A stretch of DNA of 38,183 nt from Deltaproteobacteria bacterium (GCA_021811275.1 JAJZPI010000015.1:1-38183), one strand, 5' to 3'; shown: positions 1-8,987, counted from the stretch's first letter. Program-made: numbers and translations. Notes: generated by a model not told the origin, from the letters alone.

Positions 1-1
1 T

Positions 2-433
2 CTACCTATGCCCCTGGGGAGTGAAACGCGAGCCGTGCCCCTGTCCCGCCCCCGCCGCCCGCCTGTTCCGGCCCCGGCCGGCCCGAGCAAGCCCGGACCG
101 ACTCGCCTGGGCTTGGCCGGCCTGCCCCTCTTGGGCGGTTGCTCCCTGGTACAGGCCACCCCCCCCTCCCCCGAAGGCGTCTTCAGCCTGGCCGCGCCTC
201 CCTTGGAAACCGCCCACGGCGCGGGGGCCTGGTGGCTGCTGGCCGGGCTGGGCCTGGGAGCGGCGGCCTGGGCCTGGGCGGCCTGGTGGCAACGGCGCTC
301 TCTGGCCCGGGCCTCGCGCCGGCCAGCCGGCGGCACCCTGCCCGCCGACCTTTGCCGGCTGCGGGACGCCCTGGCCCTGCTGGAGGACCTGCTGCGGGAG
401 TGGGGCGGGCGTGGGAAGGGGGTTGGCAGCTAG
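2..433 (+). CDS. Hypothetical membrane protein, probably 5'-truncated by the window edge
   Basis: The frame is open to the left edge, and the first visible ATG is at 8 with only two codons before it, so the true start may lie outside the window. Codons end almost always in G or C, as in the neighbouring real genes. The visible part is Pro/Arg-rich, then has one clear hydrophobic segment (from WWLLAGLGLG to about AAWW, visible residues 75-95) followed by basic residues. It ends in a short predicted helix rich in Leu, Arg, Asp and Glu. This layout resembles the C-terminal end of membrane-anchored proteins of the BatD/DUF4381 kind, but no diagnostic motif is visible. Function is unknown. Confidence 0.5.
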   Translation, partial: LPMPLGSETRAVPLSRPRRPPVPAPAGPSKPGPTRLGLAGLPLLGGCSLVQATPPSPEGVFSLAAPPLETAHGAGAWWLLAGLGLGAAAWAWAAWWQRRSLARASRRPAGGTLPADLCRLRDALALLEDLLREWGGRGKGVGS

Positions 434-461
434 CGCGGCGCGCCCGCCCTTGTCGTCCCGG

Positions 462-484
462 GTTGCATTCAAAGCCATCCATAG
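462..484 (+). repeat. Short fragment of the 104-bp interspersed repeat
   Basis: The segment matches 20 of 21 bases of the repeat copy at 22837-22940 (that copy read on its minus strand), around the words TTCAAAGCCATCCAT. It lies in the 206-bp gap after the first gene. The rest of that gap shows no gene. Confidence 0.45.
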
Positions 485-639
485 GTTTTGATCGTATATT
501 GGTATTAGTTGGCATCAAACAGCCCGGAACGGGAGCGCGAGGGGACGGCCGCCCACGCCGGCCCCCTCGGCCGGCTTCGCCCGCCGGGGCATAGTTTTTG
601 GTATGAATGGAGCCCTGGGGACAGCCTATGTCGCCGCGG

Positions 640-1182
640 TTACTGGTCCCACCTGGCCCCGGGGCAGGACCAGCCCAGGTCCCCGAACTGCTGGCGGCAT
701 TGCAGCAGGTACTCGTCGCGCTTATTGTAAAGCTCGGCCTGCAGATCGTTGATCTCCCTGGAAAGGGCCTTGACCCGCGCCTGGTCAACCTCCGGCATCA
801 TCCAGAGGACGGTAAGCTCCATGCGCTTGGCCACCAAGTTCTGCCTGAGGTTCAAGGTCTCGCTTTGATACTTCCGCCAAAGGGCTCGCCAAGCCTTCTG
901 CTGCTGGGGGGTGAGGTTGGGCTGGGCCTGCCCCTGCCCGCCGCCCGGCCCGTAGACATAGCCGCCCATCATGCCGTGCCCGTAGCCTCCCATCACGCCC
1001 GGCCCGTAGCCGTCGTAGCCTTCCATCATACCCGGCCCGTAGCCGTAGCCGCCCATCATGCCGTAGGCGTAGACATTGCCCTGATCCTGGTCGGAAGCGG
1101 CTTGCTCATCCTCGGCCGCCCAGGCCAGTACGGGGACGAGCGCCACGGCCAGCAGTAGCGTCAATGCGGATTTCTTGACCAT
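640..1182 (-). CDS. Spy/CpxP/ZraP-like periplasmic protein, Gly-Tyr-Met-rich
   Basis: The 180-residue product starts with a typical Sec signal peptide (MVKKSALTLLLAVALV, predicted cut after AWA). A low-complexity stretch of Tyr-Gly-Met-Met-Gly-Gly repeats (about residues 37-80) follows, then a helical LTPQQQKAWRALW region. The LTPxQ start and long amphipathic helices are typical of Spy/CpxP/ZraP metal-sensing or chaperone-like periplasmic proteins. The Met- and Tyr-rich segment could bind metal; this is inference. Two ATGs lie six bases apart. The one at 1182 is preferred because the AAAGGAG at 1189-1195 sits at proper distance from it and touches the other. The gene is divergent from the RACo-like gene. 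No paired sensor kinase lies next to it. Confidence 0.75.
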   Translation of the reverse strand: MVKKSALTLLLAVALVPVLAWAAEDEQAASDQDQGNVYAYGMMGGYGYGPGMMEGYDGYGPGVMGGYGHGMMGGYVYGPGGGQGQAQPNLTPQQQKAWRALWRKYQSETLNLRQNLVAKRMELTVLWMMPEVDQARVKALSREINDLQAELYNKRDEYLLQCRQQFGDLGWSCPGARWDQ

Positions 1183-1388
1183 CGGCATCTCCTTTGCGGT
1201 GATCCGCCGCCGCCGGGCGGGCGGCGCCGGGTTGAAGAAGATATTCCCATTGTGAAACCTCGCCGCCGGCCCAGTCAACACTTGCCGCCGGGTCCGGCCC
1301 CGCCTGGTTTGACTTTTTTCCCCGCCGCTGCCATGATCGGACCAAGCCCGCGCCTTCTTTTGCGTCCCTTCCCAGCCAGGGCGATGCC

Positions 1389-2999
1389 ATGACAGGTTGC
1401 AGCAAGCGCTTCGTTCAACTGAGCCCGCCCAGCCTCCAGGACAACACCGCCAGCCTGGACCGTCTGGCCAAGGCCCTCAGGCGGTCGGCCGGAGTTTGGC
1501 CCCTGGCCCCCCTGGGGCGCCTGGGGCGCTTCGCCCAGACCTTGAAGGAGAGCGGCTGGCAGGTGACCGCCACCCTGGCCGAGGGCCCGGCGGGGGCGGT
1601 GCTGGTGGAGGTGGAGACCGGCGACTCGAGCGCCCAGGCCCCCGACCCCTCCCTGGCGGCGCGCGTGGGCGAGTTGCCGGCCGGGCTCTGGCCCCAGGAG
1701 GGCCTGGGCGTGGCCCTGGACATCGGCTCCACCCACCTTCAGGCCAGCCTGCACGACTTGGCCGACGGCCGCGAACTGGCCCAGGGCACCTGCTTGAACC
1801 CCCAGACCCAAGTGGGGGCCGACATCCTCACCCGCATCCACGCCGCCGCCGCCCCCGGCGGGCTCAAGCGCCTGCAGGAGATGCTGATCAAGGCCTCCGC
1901 CGGCTTGGTGGACGGCATGTGCGCGCGCGCCGGGCGGCCGACCGCCGAGGTGGCGGGCATGGCCGCGGCCGGCAACACCACCATGACCCACTTCTTCCTG
2001 GGCCTGGACGTGCAACCGCTCTGCCGCGAGCCCTACATTCCCCTGGTCAACCGCCCCGCGCCCTTCTTCGCCGCCGACCTGGGACTGGCCTGGGCGCCGG
2101 GGGCGGTGGGATGGCTCATGCCCAACGTTGGCTCCTACTTCGGCGGCGATCTCGTCGCCGGCATCGTGGCCGCCGGCCTGCATCAACGGCCGGACCTGGC
2201 CGTCCTGGTGGACGTGGGCACCAACGCCGAGGTGGTGCTGGGCAACCGCGACTGGCTGGTGGCCTGCGCCGGAGCGGCCGGCCCGGCCCTGGAGGGCGGG
2301 GTGGCGGCCACGGGCATGTTGGCCCAGCCCGGGGCCATCGAGGGGGTGAGCATCGACCCCGACACCCGCGAGGTCGCGCTCAAGATCATCCCCAACCCCG
2401 ACGGAGGCGTTCCCAAGCCCCTGGGCCTGTGCGGTTCGGGACTCTTGCAGCTCCTGGCCCAGCTCTACCTGCGCCGGATCATGGACATGCGCGGCCGACT
2501 CGTCCCCGACCACCCCCGCATCGTGCCCACCGACGAGGGCGCGGGCTTCATGGTGGCCAGCGCCGCCGAAAGCGGCACCGGCAAGCCCATAATCGTCACC
2601 GAGGTGGAGATCGACGTGCTGCTCAGGTCCAAGGCGGCCATGTACACCATCCTGCGCACCGTGACCCTGTCCGTGGGAGTGGAGTTTACGGACCTGAGCG
2701 CCTTCTACGTGGCCGGGGCCTTCGGCAACGTCATCGACCCAGAAACCGCCATCACCCTGGGCATGCTGCCGGACCTGCCCCGGGAGCGCTTCGTGGCCCT
2801 GGGCAACTCCTCCTTGAAGGGCTGCCAGCGCCTGCTCCTGGACCCGGCCAGCCGCCCTCAGGTGGAGGCCATCGCCGAGCGGCTCACCTACCTGGAACTC
2901 AACGTCAACCAGGCCCTCATGAACCGTTTCAGCGCCGCCCGCTTCATCCCCCACACCGACCACGGCCGCTTTCCCAGCGTGCCGATTTTCCATCGCTAG
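1389..2999 (+). CDS. RACo-like ASKHA ATPase (corrinoid activation/regeneration family) lacking the N-terminal ferredoxin
   Basis: Members of this family use ATP to reactivate Co(II) corrinoid proteins to Co(I) in methyltransferase systems. The product (536 residues) has the linker motif of the family near the N terminus (SPPSLQDN) and ASKHA signatures: phosphate-1 LDIGSTHLQ, a second phosphate loop VDVGTNAEV, the CAGAAGPALEGG and CGSGLLQLL segments, and an adenosine motif AGAFGN near the C terminus. Usual RACo proteins begin with about 90 residues holding a [2Fe-2S] ferredoxin with four Cys. Here the protein starts at the linker, and no such Cys pattern occurs in the frame upstream. It would need an external reductant or act differently. 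The ATG has only a weak ribosome site. Ten bases separate it from the kinase-like gene, so the two are probably co-transcribed. No corrinoid protein or methyltransferase is in the window. Confidence 0.8.
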   Translation: MTGCSKRFVQLSPPSLQDNTASLDRLAKALRRSAGVWPLAPLGRLGRFAQTLKESGWQVTATLAEGPAGAVLVEVETGDSSAQAPDPSLAARVGELPAGLWPQEGLGVALDIGSTHLQASLHDLADGRELAQGTCLNPQTQVGADILTRIHAAAAPGGLKRLQEMLIKASAGLVDGMCARAGRPTAEVAGMAAAGNTTMTHFFLGLDVQPLCREPYIPLVNRPAPFFAADLGLAWAPGAVGWLMPNVGSYFGGDLVAGIVAAGLHQRPDLAVLVDVGTNAEVVLGNRDWLVACAGAAGPALEGGVAATGMLAQPGAIEGVSIDPDTREVALKIIPNPDGGVPKPLGLCGSGLLQLLAQLYLRRIMDMRGRLVPDHPRIVPTDEGAGFMVASAAESGTGKPIIVTEVEIDVLLRSKAAMYTILRTVTLSVGVEFTDLSAFYVAGAFGNVIDPETAITLGMLPDLPRERFVALGNSSLKGCQRLLLDPASRPQVEAIAERLTYLELNVNQALMNRFSAARFIPHTDHGRFPSVPIFHR

Positions 3000-3009
3000 G
3001 GGGCCGGGC

Positions 3010-3957
3010 GTGGACTTGAAGGCCCGCGCCGAGGAGCTTCTGGGACGGCCTATCGCCAAGCTGCGCCGCTTCACCGACACCAGCGAGTTCATGTCCTTGG
3101 AACCAGGTGACATCCTGGAACTGGGCAACGGCCTCTACCTGCTCAAGGGCGTGGAGTACGAGGGCCGCTTCGGCCTGGATGACGAGCCCAAGCACTGGGT
3201 GAAGCGGGGCGTCGACATGGCCACCGGCGAGCCCAAGATCATCAAGCTGGTATTCCACGAGGAGTTCGACCTGCCCATCGGGGCCATCAAGGTGCGCTGC
3301 TACCGCTCGCCGGCCAAGGAGAGCCGCATCCTGGAGCTGGTCAAGGACCGGCCCCAGTTCATGCACGGCCTGGCGGTCGTAGACAGCGCCGGCAACCAGG
3401 TGCGCATCCTGGAGCGCATCCAGGGCCACCCCCTGAACCAGGAGCTGGACCCTCTAAAGATGACCCACCAGGCATACTTCGAGACCATGCTCAAGGGGCT
3501 CCTGGTAAAGCTGGTGGAGGCCTTCCAGGCCATCGCCTTCCTGCACGCCCACCAGGAGCGCCACGGCGACATCCGCCGCGACCACCTCTTCGTGGAGACC
3601 GGGAGCGGCCAGTTTCGCTGGATAGACTTCGACTACAACTTTGAGTTCCGCGAAAGCCCCTACGGCCTGGATCTATTCGGCCTGGGCAACGTGCTCTGCT
3701 ACGTGGTGGGCCGGGGCATCCCCGACCTGCACGACCTGAAGAGAAACAGGCCAGAGGTTCTGGAGCGCCTGGACACCGGAGACCTCTCCCTGGTCATTCC
3801 CAACCGGGTCTTCAACCTCAGGAAGGTCTATCCCCACCTGCCCGAGCGGCTCAACCTGGTGCTCATGCACTTCGCCGCCGCCTCGGAGGTGTTCTATGAG
3901 AGCGTGGAGGAGATCCTGGCCGATCTGCTGCCGGCCCTGGACGATCTGCCGGGCTGA
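3010..3957 (+). CDS. Protein-kinase/phosphotransferase-fold protein
   Basis: The 315-residue product begins at GTG, 10 bases after the RACo-like gene. A catalytic-loop motif HGDIRRDHLF (His185-Asp187) and a metal-binding IDFDYN motif (Asp206-Phe-Asp) sit at the spacing seen in Ser/Thr kinases and aminoglycoside/choline phosphotransferases. Lys80 in IIKLVF is a candidate ATP-binding lysine. The usual Asn after the catalytic Asp is His, and DFG is DFD, so activity could be unusual or reduced. No membrane segment is visible. Position between a RACo-like ATPase and a universal stress protein suggests a cytoplasmic signalling role; its substrate is unknown. Confidence 0.65.
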   Translation: MDLKARAEELLGRPIAKLRRFTDTSEFMSLEPGDILELGNGLYLLKGVEYEGRFGLDDEPKHWVKRGVDMATGEPKIIKLVFHEEFDLPIGAIKVRCYRSPAKESRILELVKDRPQFMHGLAVVDSAGNQVRILERIQGHPLNQELDPLKMTHQAYFETMLKGLLVKLVEAFQAIAFLHAHQERHGDIRRDHLFVETGSGQFRWIDFDYNFEFRESPYGLDLFGLGNVLCYVVGRGIPDLHDLKRNRPEVLERLDTGDLSLVIPNRVFNLRKVYPHLPERLNLVLMHFAAASEVFYESVEEILADLLPALDDLPG

Positions 3958-4015
3958 GGGCCCGGCGCGCGGGGGGCCTAGCGCATTTGAAGCGTCCGAA
4001 GCCGAGAGGTGATTC

Positions 4016-4474
4016 ATGATCCTTTGGAACCGCATCCTGGTGGGACTGGACGACCGGCCACGCAGCCTGAACGCCGTCCGCTACCTGGCCGGGGTGCTGG
4101 GCGGCTCCAACACCTGCAAGGTCTGCCTGCTGGCGGTCTACGTTCCGCCCAGCGCGGACATGCACCCCGATCCCGAGCGCCTGGAAGCCCATGACAGCGA
4201 CCGCCGGGTGGCCCTGGAGATGTGCCTGGCCGACGCCCACCGCCTGCTGGTGGAGGCCCGCCTGCCCGCCGAGAACGTCAGCACCGAACTGTTGGAGATT
4301 CTGCCGGGCAAGAACGTGGGCTCCACCATCATGGAATACCAGCGCAACAATGGCTACGGCACCGTGGTGGTGGGCCGGCGCAACCAGAGCAAGGCCGAAG
4401 AGTTCCTCTTCGGCTCGGTTTCCAACACCGTGGTTCACCAGGCAGACGACTGCTGCGTCTGGGTGGTCAGCTAG
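4016..4474 (+). CDS. Universal stress protein, UspA family
   Basis: The 152-residue, single-domain protein opens with the typical first strand (WNRILVGLDDRPRS). It ends with the nucleotide-binding loop region VVVGRRNQSKAEEF followed by FGSVSNTVVHQADDCCVWVV, the normal UspA C-terminal pattern. Length fits the family. It lies 58 bases after the kinase-like gene with a good ribosome site (GAGGTGA), so it probably belongs to the same transcript. UspA proteins are cytoplasmic and often bind ATP; the exact role cannot be read from sequence. Confidence 0.85.
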   Translation: MILWNRILVGLDDRPRSLNAVRYLAGVLGGSNTCKVCLLAVYVPPSADMHPDPERLEAHDSDRRVALEMCLADAHRLLVEARLPAENVSTELLEILPGKNVGSTIMEYQRNNGYGTVVVGRRNQSKAEEFLFGSVSNTVVHQADDCCVWVVS

Positions 4475-4849
4475 GGCGCGCCGCGTGCCGCGCCGGCCAT
4501 GGCGGGTCGGGGCGCGTGCCGCGCCGGCCATGGCGGGTCGGGGGCGCTCTTGTCTGCCCATGGGTTGCGCGCTCCCGTTCAAGGCCATTTGCAAACACCA
4601 AAAAGGCCAGAGGGCGCGCCGGGCCGGTTCCCTTGTCTTGTGCGATAACTAAGCGACAAAACGCCATATCATCGTTTTTGACTTCTGCCGGGTTACACAA
4701 TTCCTCCAATTTAGGGTTTTCACCCCAACCGCATTATGAGGCCATTTGCCCAAACGAATGAGGGCCTGCCTCTATTCCCACCCGCCAGCCTGCTGATTAC
4801 ACTTGGCATCAAGGATATCCGGGCTTCTTCACCAACTGGGCGAAACGAT
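4475..4849. other. Intergenic region without a visible gene
   Basis: This 375-bp gap holds a two-copy tandem repeat at its left end, a 16-bp word at 4562-4577 (GGGTTGCGCGCTCCCG) that recurs inverted at 12962-12977, and a less GC-rich part from about 4630 to 4740. A promoter for the receiver-domain gene is expected here, but I could not identify a convincing one. Confidence 0.5.
4482..4543 (+). repeat. Tandem 31-bp direct repeat, two copies
   Basis: Two copies of a 31-bp unit starting CGCGTGCCGCGCCGG and containing CCATGGCGGGTCGG lie head to tail, directly after the UspA stop codon. Confidence 0.8.
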
Positions 4850-5254
4850 ATGAACGGTGCCCGACGGCCGGTGCGCGTGATGCTCATGGAACAGGAGGAG
4901 GACCTCCGGCATTGGCTGGGGCGTCTCCTGAGTCGTACCGAGGGCTATGAGTACGTAGGGCAGTGCCAGGGGGCGGCCGAGCTTCGGGCGGAGGCCCTGC
5001 GCCTGCGGCCGGACCTTTTGCTCCTGGACTCCCACAGCGCCTCGGCCCTGCCCGCCGGGCTCCTGGCCGAGCTGCGCCGGCAGCTGCCAGGGCTTTACGT
5101 GGCTCTCATGGATATCGAGGAGGGCCCCGGCTACGAGCGACTGGCGCGGCGGGCCGGCGCCGACGGCTTTTTGAGCAAGGCCAGGGTGCCCGAGGCCCTG
5201 GCGGGCTTGCTGGACAGGCTGGCGTGCGGCGCCCCCGCCAGCCGAACCTCCTGA
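4850..5254 (+). CDS. Stand-alone response-regulator receiver-like domain
   Basis: The 134-residue product has a receiver fold: first strand RVMLMEQEEDL, phospho-acceptor candidate Asp60 in LLLLDSHS, and a conserved Lys in GFLSKARVPEAL near the end. The acidic pair usually written DD is Glu-Glu (residues 15-16), so Mg binding and phosphorylation may differ from standard receivers. There is no output domain. The ATG at 4850 was chosen because conserved sequence begins just after it; the residues upstream in frame look non-coding. The histidine kinase starts 57 bases downstream, so it may be part of the same signalling set. Confidence 0.7.
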   Translation: MNGARRPVRVMLMEQEEDLRHWLGRLLSRTEGYEYVGQCQGAAELRAEALRLRPDLLLLDSHSASALPAGLLAELRRQLPGLYVALMDIEEGPGYERLARRAGADGFLSKARVPEALAGLLDRLACGAPASRTS

Positions 5255-5311
5255 AGTGGCGGGGCGAAGTTTCGGGGCGGCATTGACGAGGACTCGGCGC
5301 GGGAGGCGGGA

Positions 5312-7078
5312 GTGAGGGAAGCCGATCAGCTCATGGCCCCCTACTACCGGATGTTGGCGCGCAAGATCGCGCTGGCCATCGTCCTGGTGGCCTTCGTCCC
5401 CTACGCCCTCACCTTCATTTTATTCTACTCCTCCTACAACGAGTCCATCCGCTCCCAGGTCATCAGCGCCCTCACCGGGGTGGTGGAAGGCCACAAGCGG
5501 GCCATCGATGACTTCCTGGACGAGCGGGTGGCCAACTTGAAGAACGCCAGCAACCTGCTATTTCCAGGCCGCCTGGCCAACCCCGAGGAGATAAGGCAGA
5601 CCCTGGCCTCCCTGCGCGAGGCCTACGGGGCCTTCGTGGACCTGGGCTTTATCAACGGCCAAGGCCGGCACGAGGCCTACGCCGGACCCTACGGCCTGGA
5701 GAAGGCCGACTATTCACAGAGCGTCTGGTTCAAGGAGGTCATGGCCCAGGGCACCTACGTCTCGGACGTCTTTCACGGCTATCGCGAGGTCCCCCACTTC
5801 GTGGCCGCGGTGAAGCTAGGGGAAGGCCGCCGGGACTACGTGCTCCGGGCGACCATCGACTCGGCGCGCTTCAGCTCGCTGGTGGAGGGCGTGCGCCTGG
5901 GGCTCACCGGCGAGGCCTTCATCGTCAACCGCCAGGGGCTCTATCAGACCCAGGCCCGGCGCGGAGGCCAGCTGCTGGGCTTCTCCGGCCTGGATCTGCC
6001 CCAGGCCTTCAGCGGGGTGCGGGTCCTGGAGGGGGTTCAGCGCCAGGGCCGCGAGGTGGTTTTGGCCGAAACTTGGCTCAAGGGCGGCGACTGGCTGCTG
6101 GTCTGCCAGCAGGACATGGCCGACGCCTTCAGCCCCCTCTATTCGGCGCGCAAGCTGGCGGTGCTCATCAGTCTGATCGCCTTCCTGCTCCTGGTCTTCA
6201 TCACCGCCGTGCTCACCCGCCACATGGTGGGGCGCATCGCGGTGACCGACCGCGAAAAGGAGCTGTTGAACGAGCAGATCATCCAATCGGGCAAGCTGGC
6301 CTCCCTGGGCGAGCTGGCCGCGGGGGTGGCGCACGAAATCAACAACCCCGTGGCCATCATGGTGGAGGAGGCGGGCTGGCTGCTAGATTTGATGCAGGAG
6401 GAGTCCCAGCTCTTCGCCGCCTCGGGCAACCGCGACGAGTATCTGCGGGCGCTGGGCCAGATCGAGACCCAGGGCCGGCGCTGCAAGGAGATCACCACCA
6501 AACTCCTGGGCTTCGCCCGCCGCACCGACGCGCCCCGCCAGCCCACCCAGATCAACGACGTCGTGGCCGAGGTGGCCGGGTTGGTGGAACGGCCGGCCCG
6601 CTATGTCAACGTTTTGATGACCCTGGACCTGCAGACCGACCTGCCCCTGGTCGAGGCCTCGCCCTCCGAGTTGCAGCAGGTGTTGATGAACCTGGTTAAC
6701 AACGCCGTGGACGCCCTGGAGAAGACCGGCGGCGAGGTGGTGGTGGCCACCCGCCGACTCCCCGAGGGCCAGGTGGAGATAAGCGTCTCCGACAACGGCC
6801 CCGGCATTACCGAATCGGTGCTGCCGCGCGTTTTCGATCCCTTCTTCACCACTAAGCCGGTGGGCAAGGGCACGGGCCTGGGTCTTAGCATCTGTTACGG
6901 AATAGTGGACAAGCTGGGCGGGCGCATCGAGGTCAGGAGCGCTCCCAACCAGGGGGCGACCTTCCTGGTGCGCCTGCCGGCCGCCTCGGGGCAGACGTCG
7001 CGGGCCGCCTCCGCCGGCGCGGCCCCAACAAGCGGGGAAGGTGGAAATGAACCCGGTAAGCGTGTTGTTGGTCGATGA
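5312..7078 (+). CDS. Membrane sensor histidine kinase with extracytoplasmic Cache-like domain
   Basis: The 588-residue protein has an N-terminal membrane helix (about residues 17-42), a periplasmic region of about 240 residues that looks Cache-like, and a second membrane helix (about 284-306). The kinase core follows: an H-box GVAHEINNP with His341, an N-box LMNLVNNAVDAL, DNGPGI, and GKGTGLGLS. The start is GTG at 5312 with GGAGG at good distance. The last 32 bases overlap the response regulator, so the two are translationally coupled and form a two-component pair. The ligand is unknown. Confidence 0.9.
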   Translation: MREADQLMAPYYRMLARKIALAIVLVAFVPYALTFILFYSSYNESIRSQVISALTGVVEGHKRAIDDFLDERVANLKNASNLLFPGRLANPEEIRQTLASLREAYGAFVDLGFINGQGRHEAYAGPYGLEKADYSQSVWFKEVMAQGTYVSDVFHGYREVPHFVAAVKLGEGRRDYVLRATIDSARFSSLVEGVRLGLTGEAFIVNRQGLYQTQARRGGQLLGFSGLDLPQAFSGVRVLEGVQRQGREVVLAETWLKGGDWLLVCQQDMADAFSPLYSARKLAVLISLIAFLLLVFITAVLTRHMVGRIAVTDREKELLNEQIIQSGKLASLGELAAGVAHEINNPVAIMVEEAGWLLDLMQEESQLFAASGNRDEYLRALGQIETQGRRCKEITTKLLGFARRTDAPRQPTQINDVVAEVAGLVERPARYVNVLMTLDLQTDLPLVEASPSELQQVLMNLVNNAVDALEKTGGEVVVATRRLPEGQVEISVSDNGPGITESVLPRVFDPFFTTKPVGKGTGLGLSICYGIVDKLGGRIEVRSAPNQGATFLVRLPAASGQTSRAASAGAAPTSGEGGNEPGKRVVGR

Positions 7079-7415
7079 CGAACAGGGCTTTCTGGACGCC
7101 ATGAGCAAGCGTCTGGGCAAGCGCGGGCTCAAGGTTCGCATGGCCCCCAGCGGCCGTCAGGCCCTGGCCATGCTCGACCAGGAGCCGGCCGACGTGGTGG
7201 TGCTGGACCAGAAGATGCCGGATCTGGACGGCCTGGCCACCCTGACCCTGATCAAGGAGAGGCACCCCGCGGTGCGGGTGATCATGCTCACCGGCCACGC
7301 CACGGTGGACTCGGCCATCTCGGGCATTGCCATGGGGGCCTTTGACTACCTGGTCAAGCCCTGCGATCTGGACACCCTTTTGGACCAGATCTACGCCTCG
7401 TTGGGCAGGAAATGA
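7047..7415 (+). CDS. Single-domain response regulator, CheY-like
   Basis: The 122-residue receiver has the acidic pair in LLVDDEQG, phospho-acceptor Asp54 in VVLDQKMPDLDG, the Thr in MLTGHAT, and the Lys in YLVKPCD. There is no DNA-binding or enzymatic output domain. The ATG at 7047 is favoured over the in-frame GTG six bases upstream because GGGGAAGG sits just ahead of it. It overlaps the end of the histidine kinase and is its likely partner. Regulators of this length act through protein contacts. Confidence 0.88.
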   Translation: MNPVSVLLVDDEQGFLDAMSKRLGKRGLKVRMAPSGRQALAMLDQEPADVVVLDQKMPDLDGLATLTLIKERHPAVRVIMLTGHATVDSAISGIAMGAFDYLVKPCDLDTLLDQIYASLGRK

Positions 7416-7685
7416 GGCGGGCTCCAGGGGTGGAAGGGAGGCAGACCCGACCTGGCCCGCAGAGCGGAACTATGCGACAAGACAGTGAAAACCAGGAGGT
7501 GACATAATCAATTTTTCCTAGACGGCACCCCAGGCGCCTGCTAGGGTGTGCCGGCTTGGAGCCCCCCGCCCGAGGCGGCGGGGCGCCAAGAACGCGGCCA
7601 AGGCCACAGGGCCGGGAGCGCCCATCTGCGAGAAGGGCCCCACGGCAAAAGCAGCGAGCCAGCGAACGAGACCGGAGGGAATCAA
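7416..7685 (+). other. Long leader or promoter region ahead of the TauE/SafE gene
   Basis: The 270-bp gap contains a perfect Shine-Dalgarno word (AGGAGGTGA at about 7495-7503) not followed by a usable start codon, and a GC-rich hairpin region at about 7561-7590. I recognise no known riboswitch class. Confidence 0.4.
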
Positions 7686-8987
7686 ATGGGTTTTTTTAGG
7701 CAGTTCGGCCAGTTCCTGGTGGAGGCCTCCCGCGCCCACGCAAGGTGGGAGCTGGAAACGGCCCGAACCATAATGAGCGACAAGAAACGCCTGGCCATTT
7801 TGGGACTCATGCTCCTGCCCATAATCCTGGGCGGGATAGCCTTCGCCGACCAGGTGGGCGAGGCCCTGCCCCATTTCCTGGGCGGGAAAAAGGCTTACAG
7901 CCCGGCATTTTACAGCACGGGCATCTTCCTGGCCTCCATCGCCATCGGCATCGGGGCCGGGCTTATCACCGGCTGCATCGGCGCCGGCGGCGGCTTCATC
8001 ATCGCCCCGGCCCTCATGAGCGCGGGCATCAAGGGCATCCTGGCGGTGGGCACCGACCTGTTCCACATCTTCGCCAAGGCCATCATGGGCAGCGTCATCC
8101 ACCGCAAGCTGGGCAACGTCTCGGTCTCCCTGGCCTTGATTTTTCTCATAGGCGCCATAGGCGGGGCCACCAGCGGCGGCGTGATCAACCGCTTCCTGTA
8201 TGAAAAGAACCCCGTGCTCTCCGACGCCTTCATCACCACCATCTACGTGCTGATGCTGGGCTTCCTGGGCCTCTACTCCATGATCGACTTCCTGCGCGCG
8301 CGCAAGGCCGGCAAGGAAGAGTTCCACGGTGGCGGCGGGGGCGACGCCCACGGCGGCAAGAGCGAGGGCGCGGAGCTGGGCAACCTGCCCAAGAAGCTCC
8401 AGGCCATCAAGGTGCCCCCCATGATCACCTTCGACCAGGGCCTGGTGCCGGGCGGCCGGCAGATTTCCTGGCTCTTCCTGGTGCTCTCGGGCTTCATCGT
8501 GGGCCTGGCCGCGGCCATCATGGGCGTGGGCGGCGGCTTCCTCACCTTCCCCATCTTCGTCTACGTGCTGGGCGTCAGCTCGCTGACCACGGTGGGCACC
8601 GACATCTTCCAGATCGTCTTCACCGCCGGCTACGCCGGCATCACCCAATACGCCATCTACGGCTTCATCTTCTACACCCTGGCCATGGGCATGCTCCTGG
8701 GCTCGCTCCTGGGCATCCAGATCGGGGCAATGGCCACCAAGGTGGTGCCGGGCATCACCATCCGCGGCTTCTACGCCATGGCGGTGCTCTCCGGCTTCAT
8801 CAACCGGGTATTCGCCCTGCCCGGCAAGATGGGCGAGATGGAGGTGATCGACATCAGCAAAGACACCGCCGCGATACTCGACAGCATAGGCGTCTGGGCC
8901 TTCTTCATCGTCATCGGCGTCTTCGCGGTTTGGGTCATAGGCACCTTTATTTTGAACATCAAGGTGCTCAGAGGGGAGGCTCACTAA
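7686..8987 (+). CDS. TauE/SafE (TSUP) family permease
   Basis: The 433-residue integral membrane protein has about eight or nine hydrophobic segments in two halves. Each half carries the family glycine-rich signature: GCIGAGGGFIIAPAL in the first and AAIMGVGGGFLTFPIF in the second, each followed by a GTDLF/GTDIF motif. A loop rich in Gly, His and Lys separates the halves. TSUP proteins move sulfur compounds such as sulfite or sulfonates. In a sulfur-metabolising anaerobe this is likely a sulfite, thiosulfate or sulfide-type exporter or importer, but the substrate cannot be told. The ATG at 7686 follows GGAGGG at proper distance. Its stop overlaps the next gene by one base. Confidence 0.9.
   Translation: MGFFRQFGQFLVEASRAHARWELETARTIMSDKKRLAILGLMLLPIILGGIAFADQVGEALPHFLGGKKAYSPAFYSTGIFLASIAIGIGAGLITGCIGAGGGFIIAPALMSAGIKGILAVGTDLFHIFAKAIMGSVIHRKLGNVSVSLALIFLIGAIGGATSGGVINRFLYEKNPVLSDAFITTIYVLMLGFLGLYSMIDFLRARKAGKEEFHGGGGGDAHGGKSEGAELGNLPKKLQAIKVPPMITFDQGLVPGGRQISWLFLVLSGFIVGLAAAIMGVGGGFLTFPIFVYVLGVSSLTTVGTDIFQIVFTAGYAGITQYAIYGFIFYTLAMGMLLGSLLGIQIGAMATKVVPGITIRGFYAMAVLSGFINRVFALPGKMGEMEVIDISKDTAAILDSIGVWAFFIVIGVFAVWVIGTFILNIKVLRGEAH

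Noticed and set aside
1275-3128. Long open frame on the minus strand opposite the RACo-like gene
   Set aside because: It is a mirror effect of GC-rich codons; the product is low-complexity Gly/His/Gln/Ala without domains, while the plus strand encodes a clear ASKHA protein.
7524-7541. Possible sigma-54 promoter ahead of the TSUP gene
   Set aside because: GGCAC and a GC at ten bases are present, but the -12 element does not resemble TTGC and the distance to the gene is long.
7518-8984. Minus-strand open frame opposite the TSUP permease
   Set aside because: Product is His/Asp/Glu/Gly-rich with no domain, a typical shadow of a hydrophobic membrane protein.
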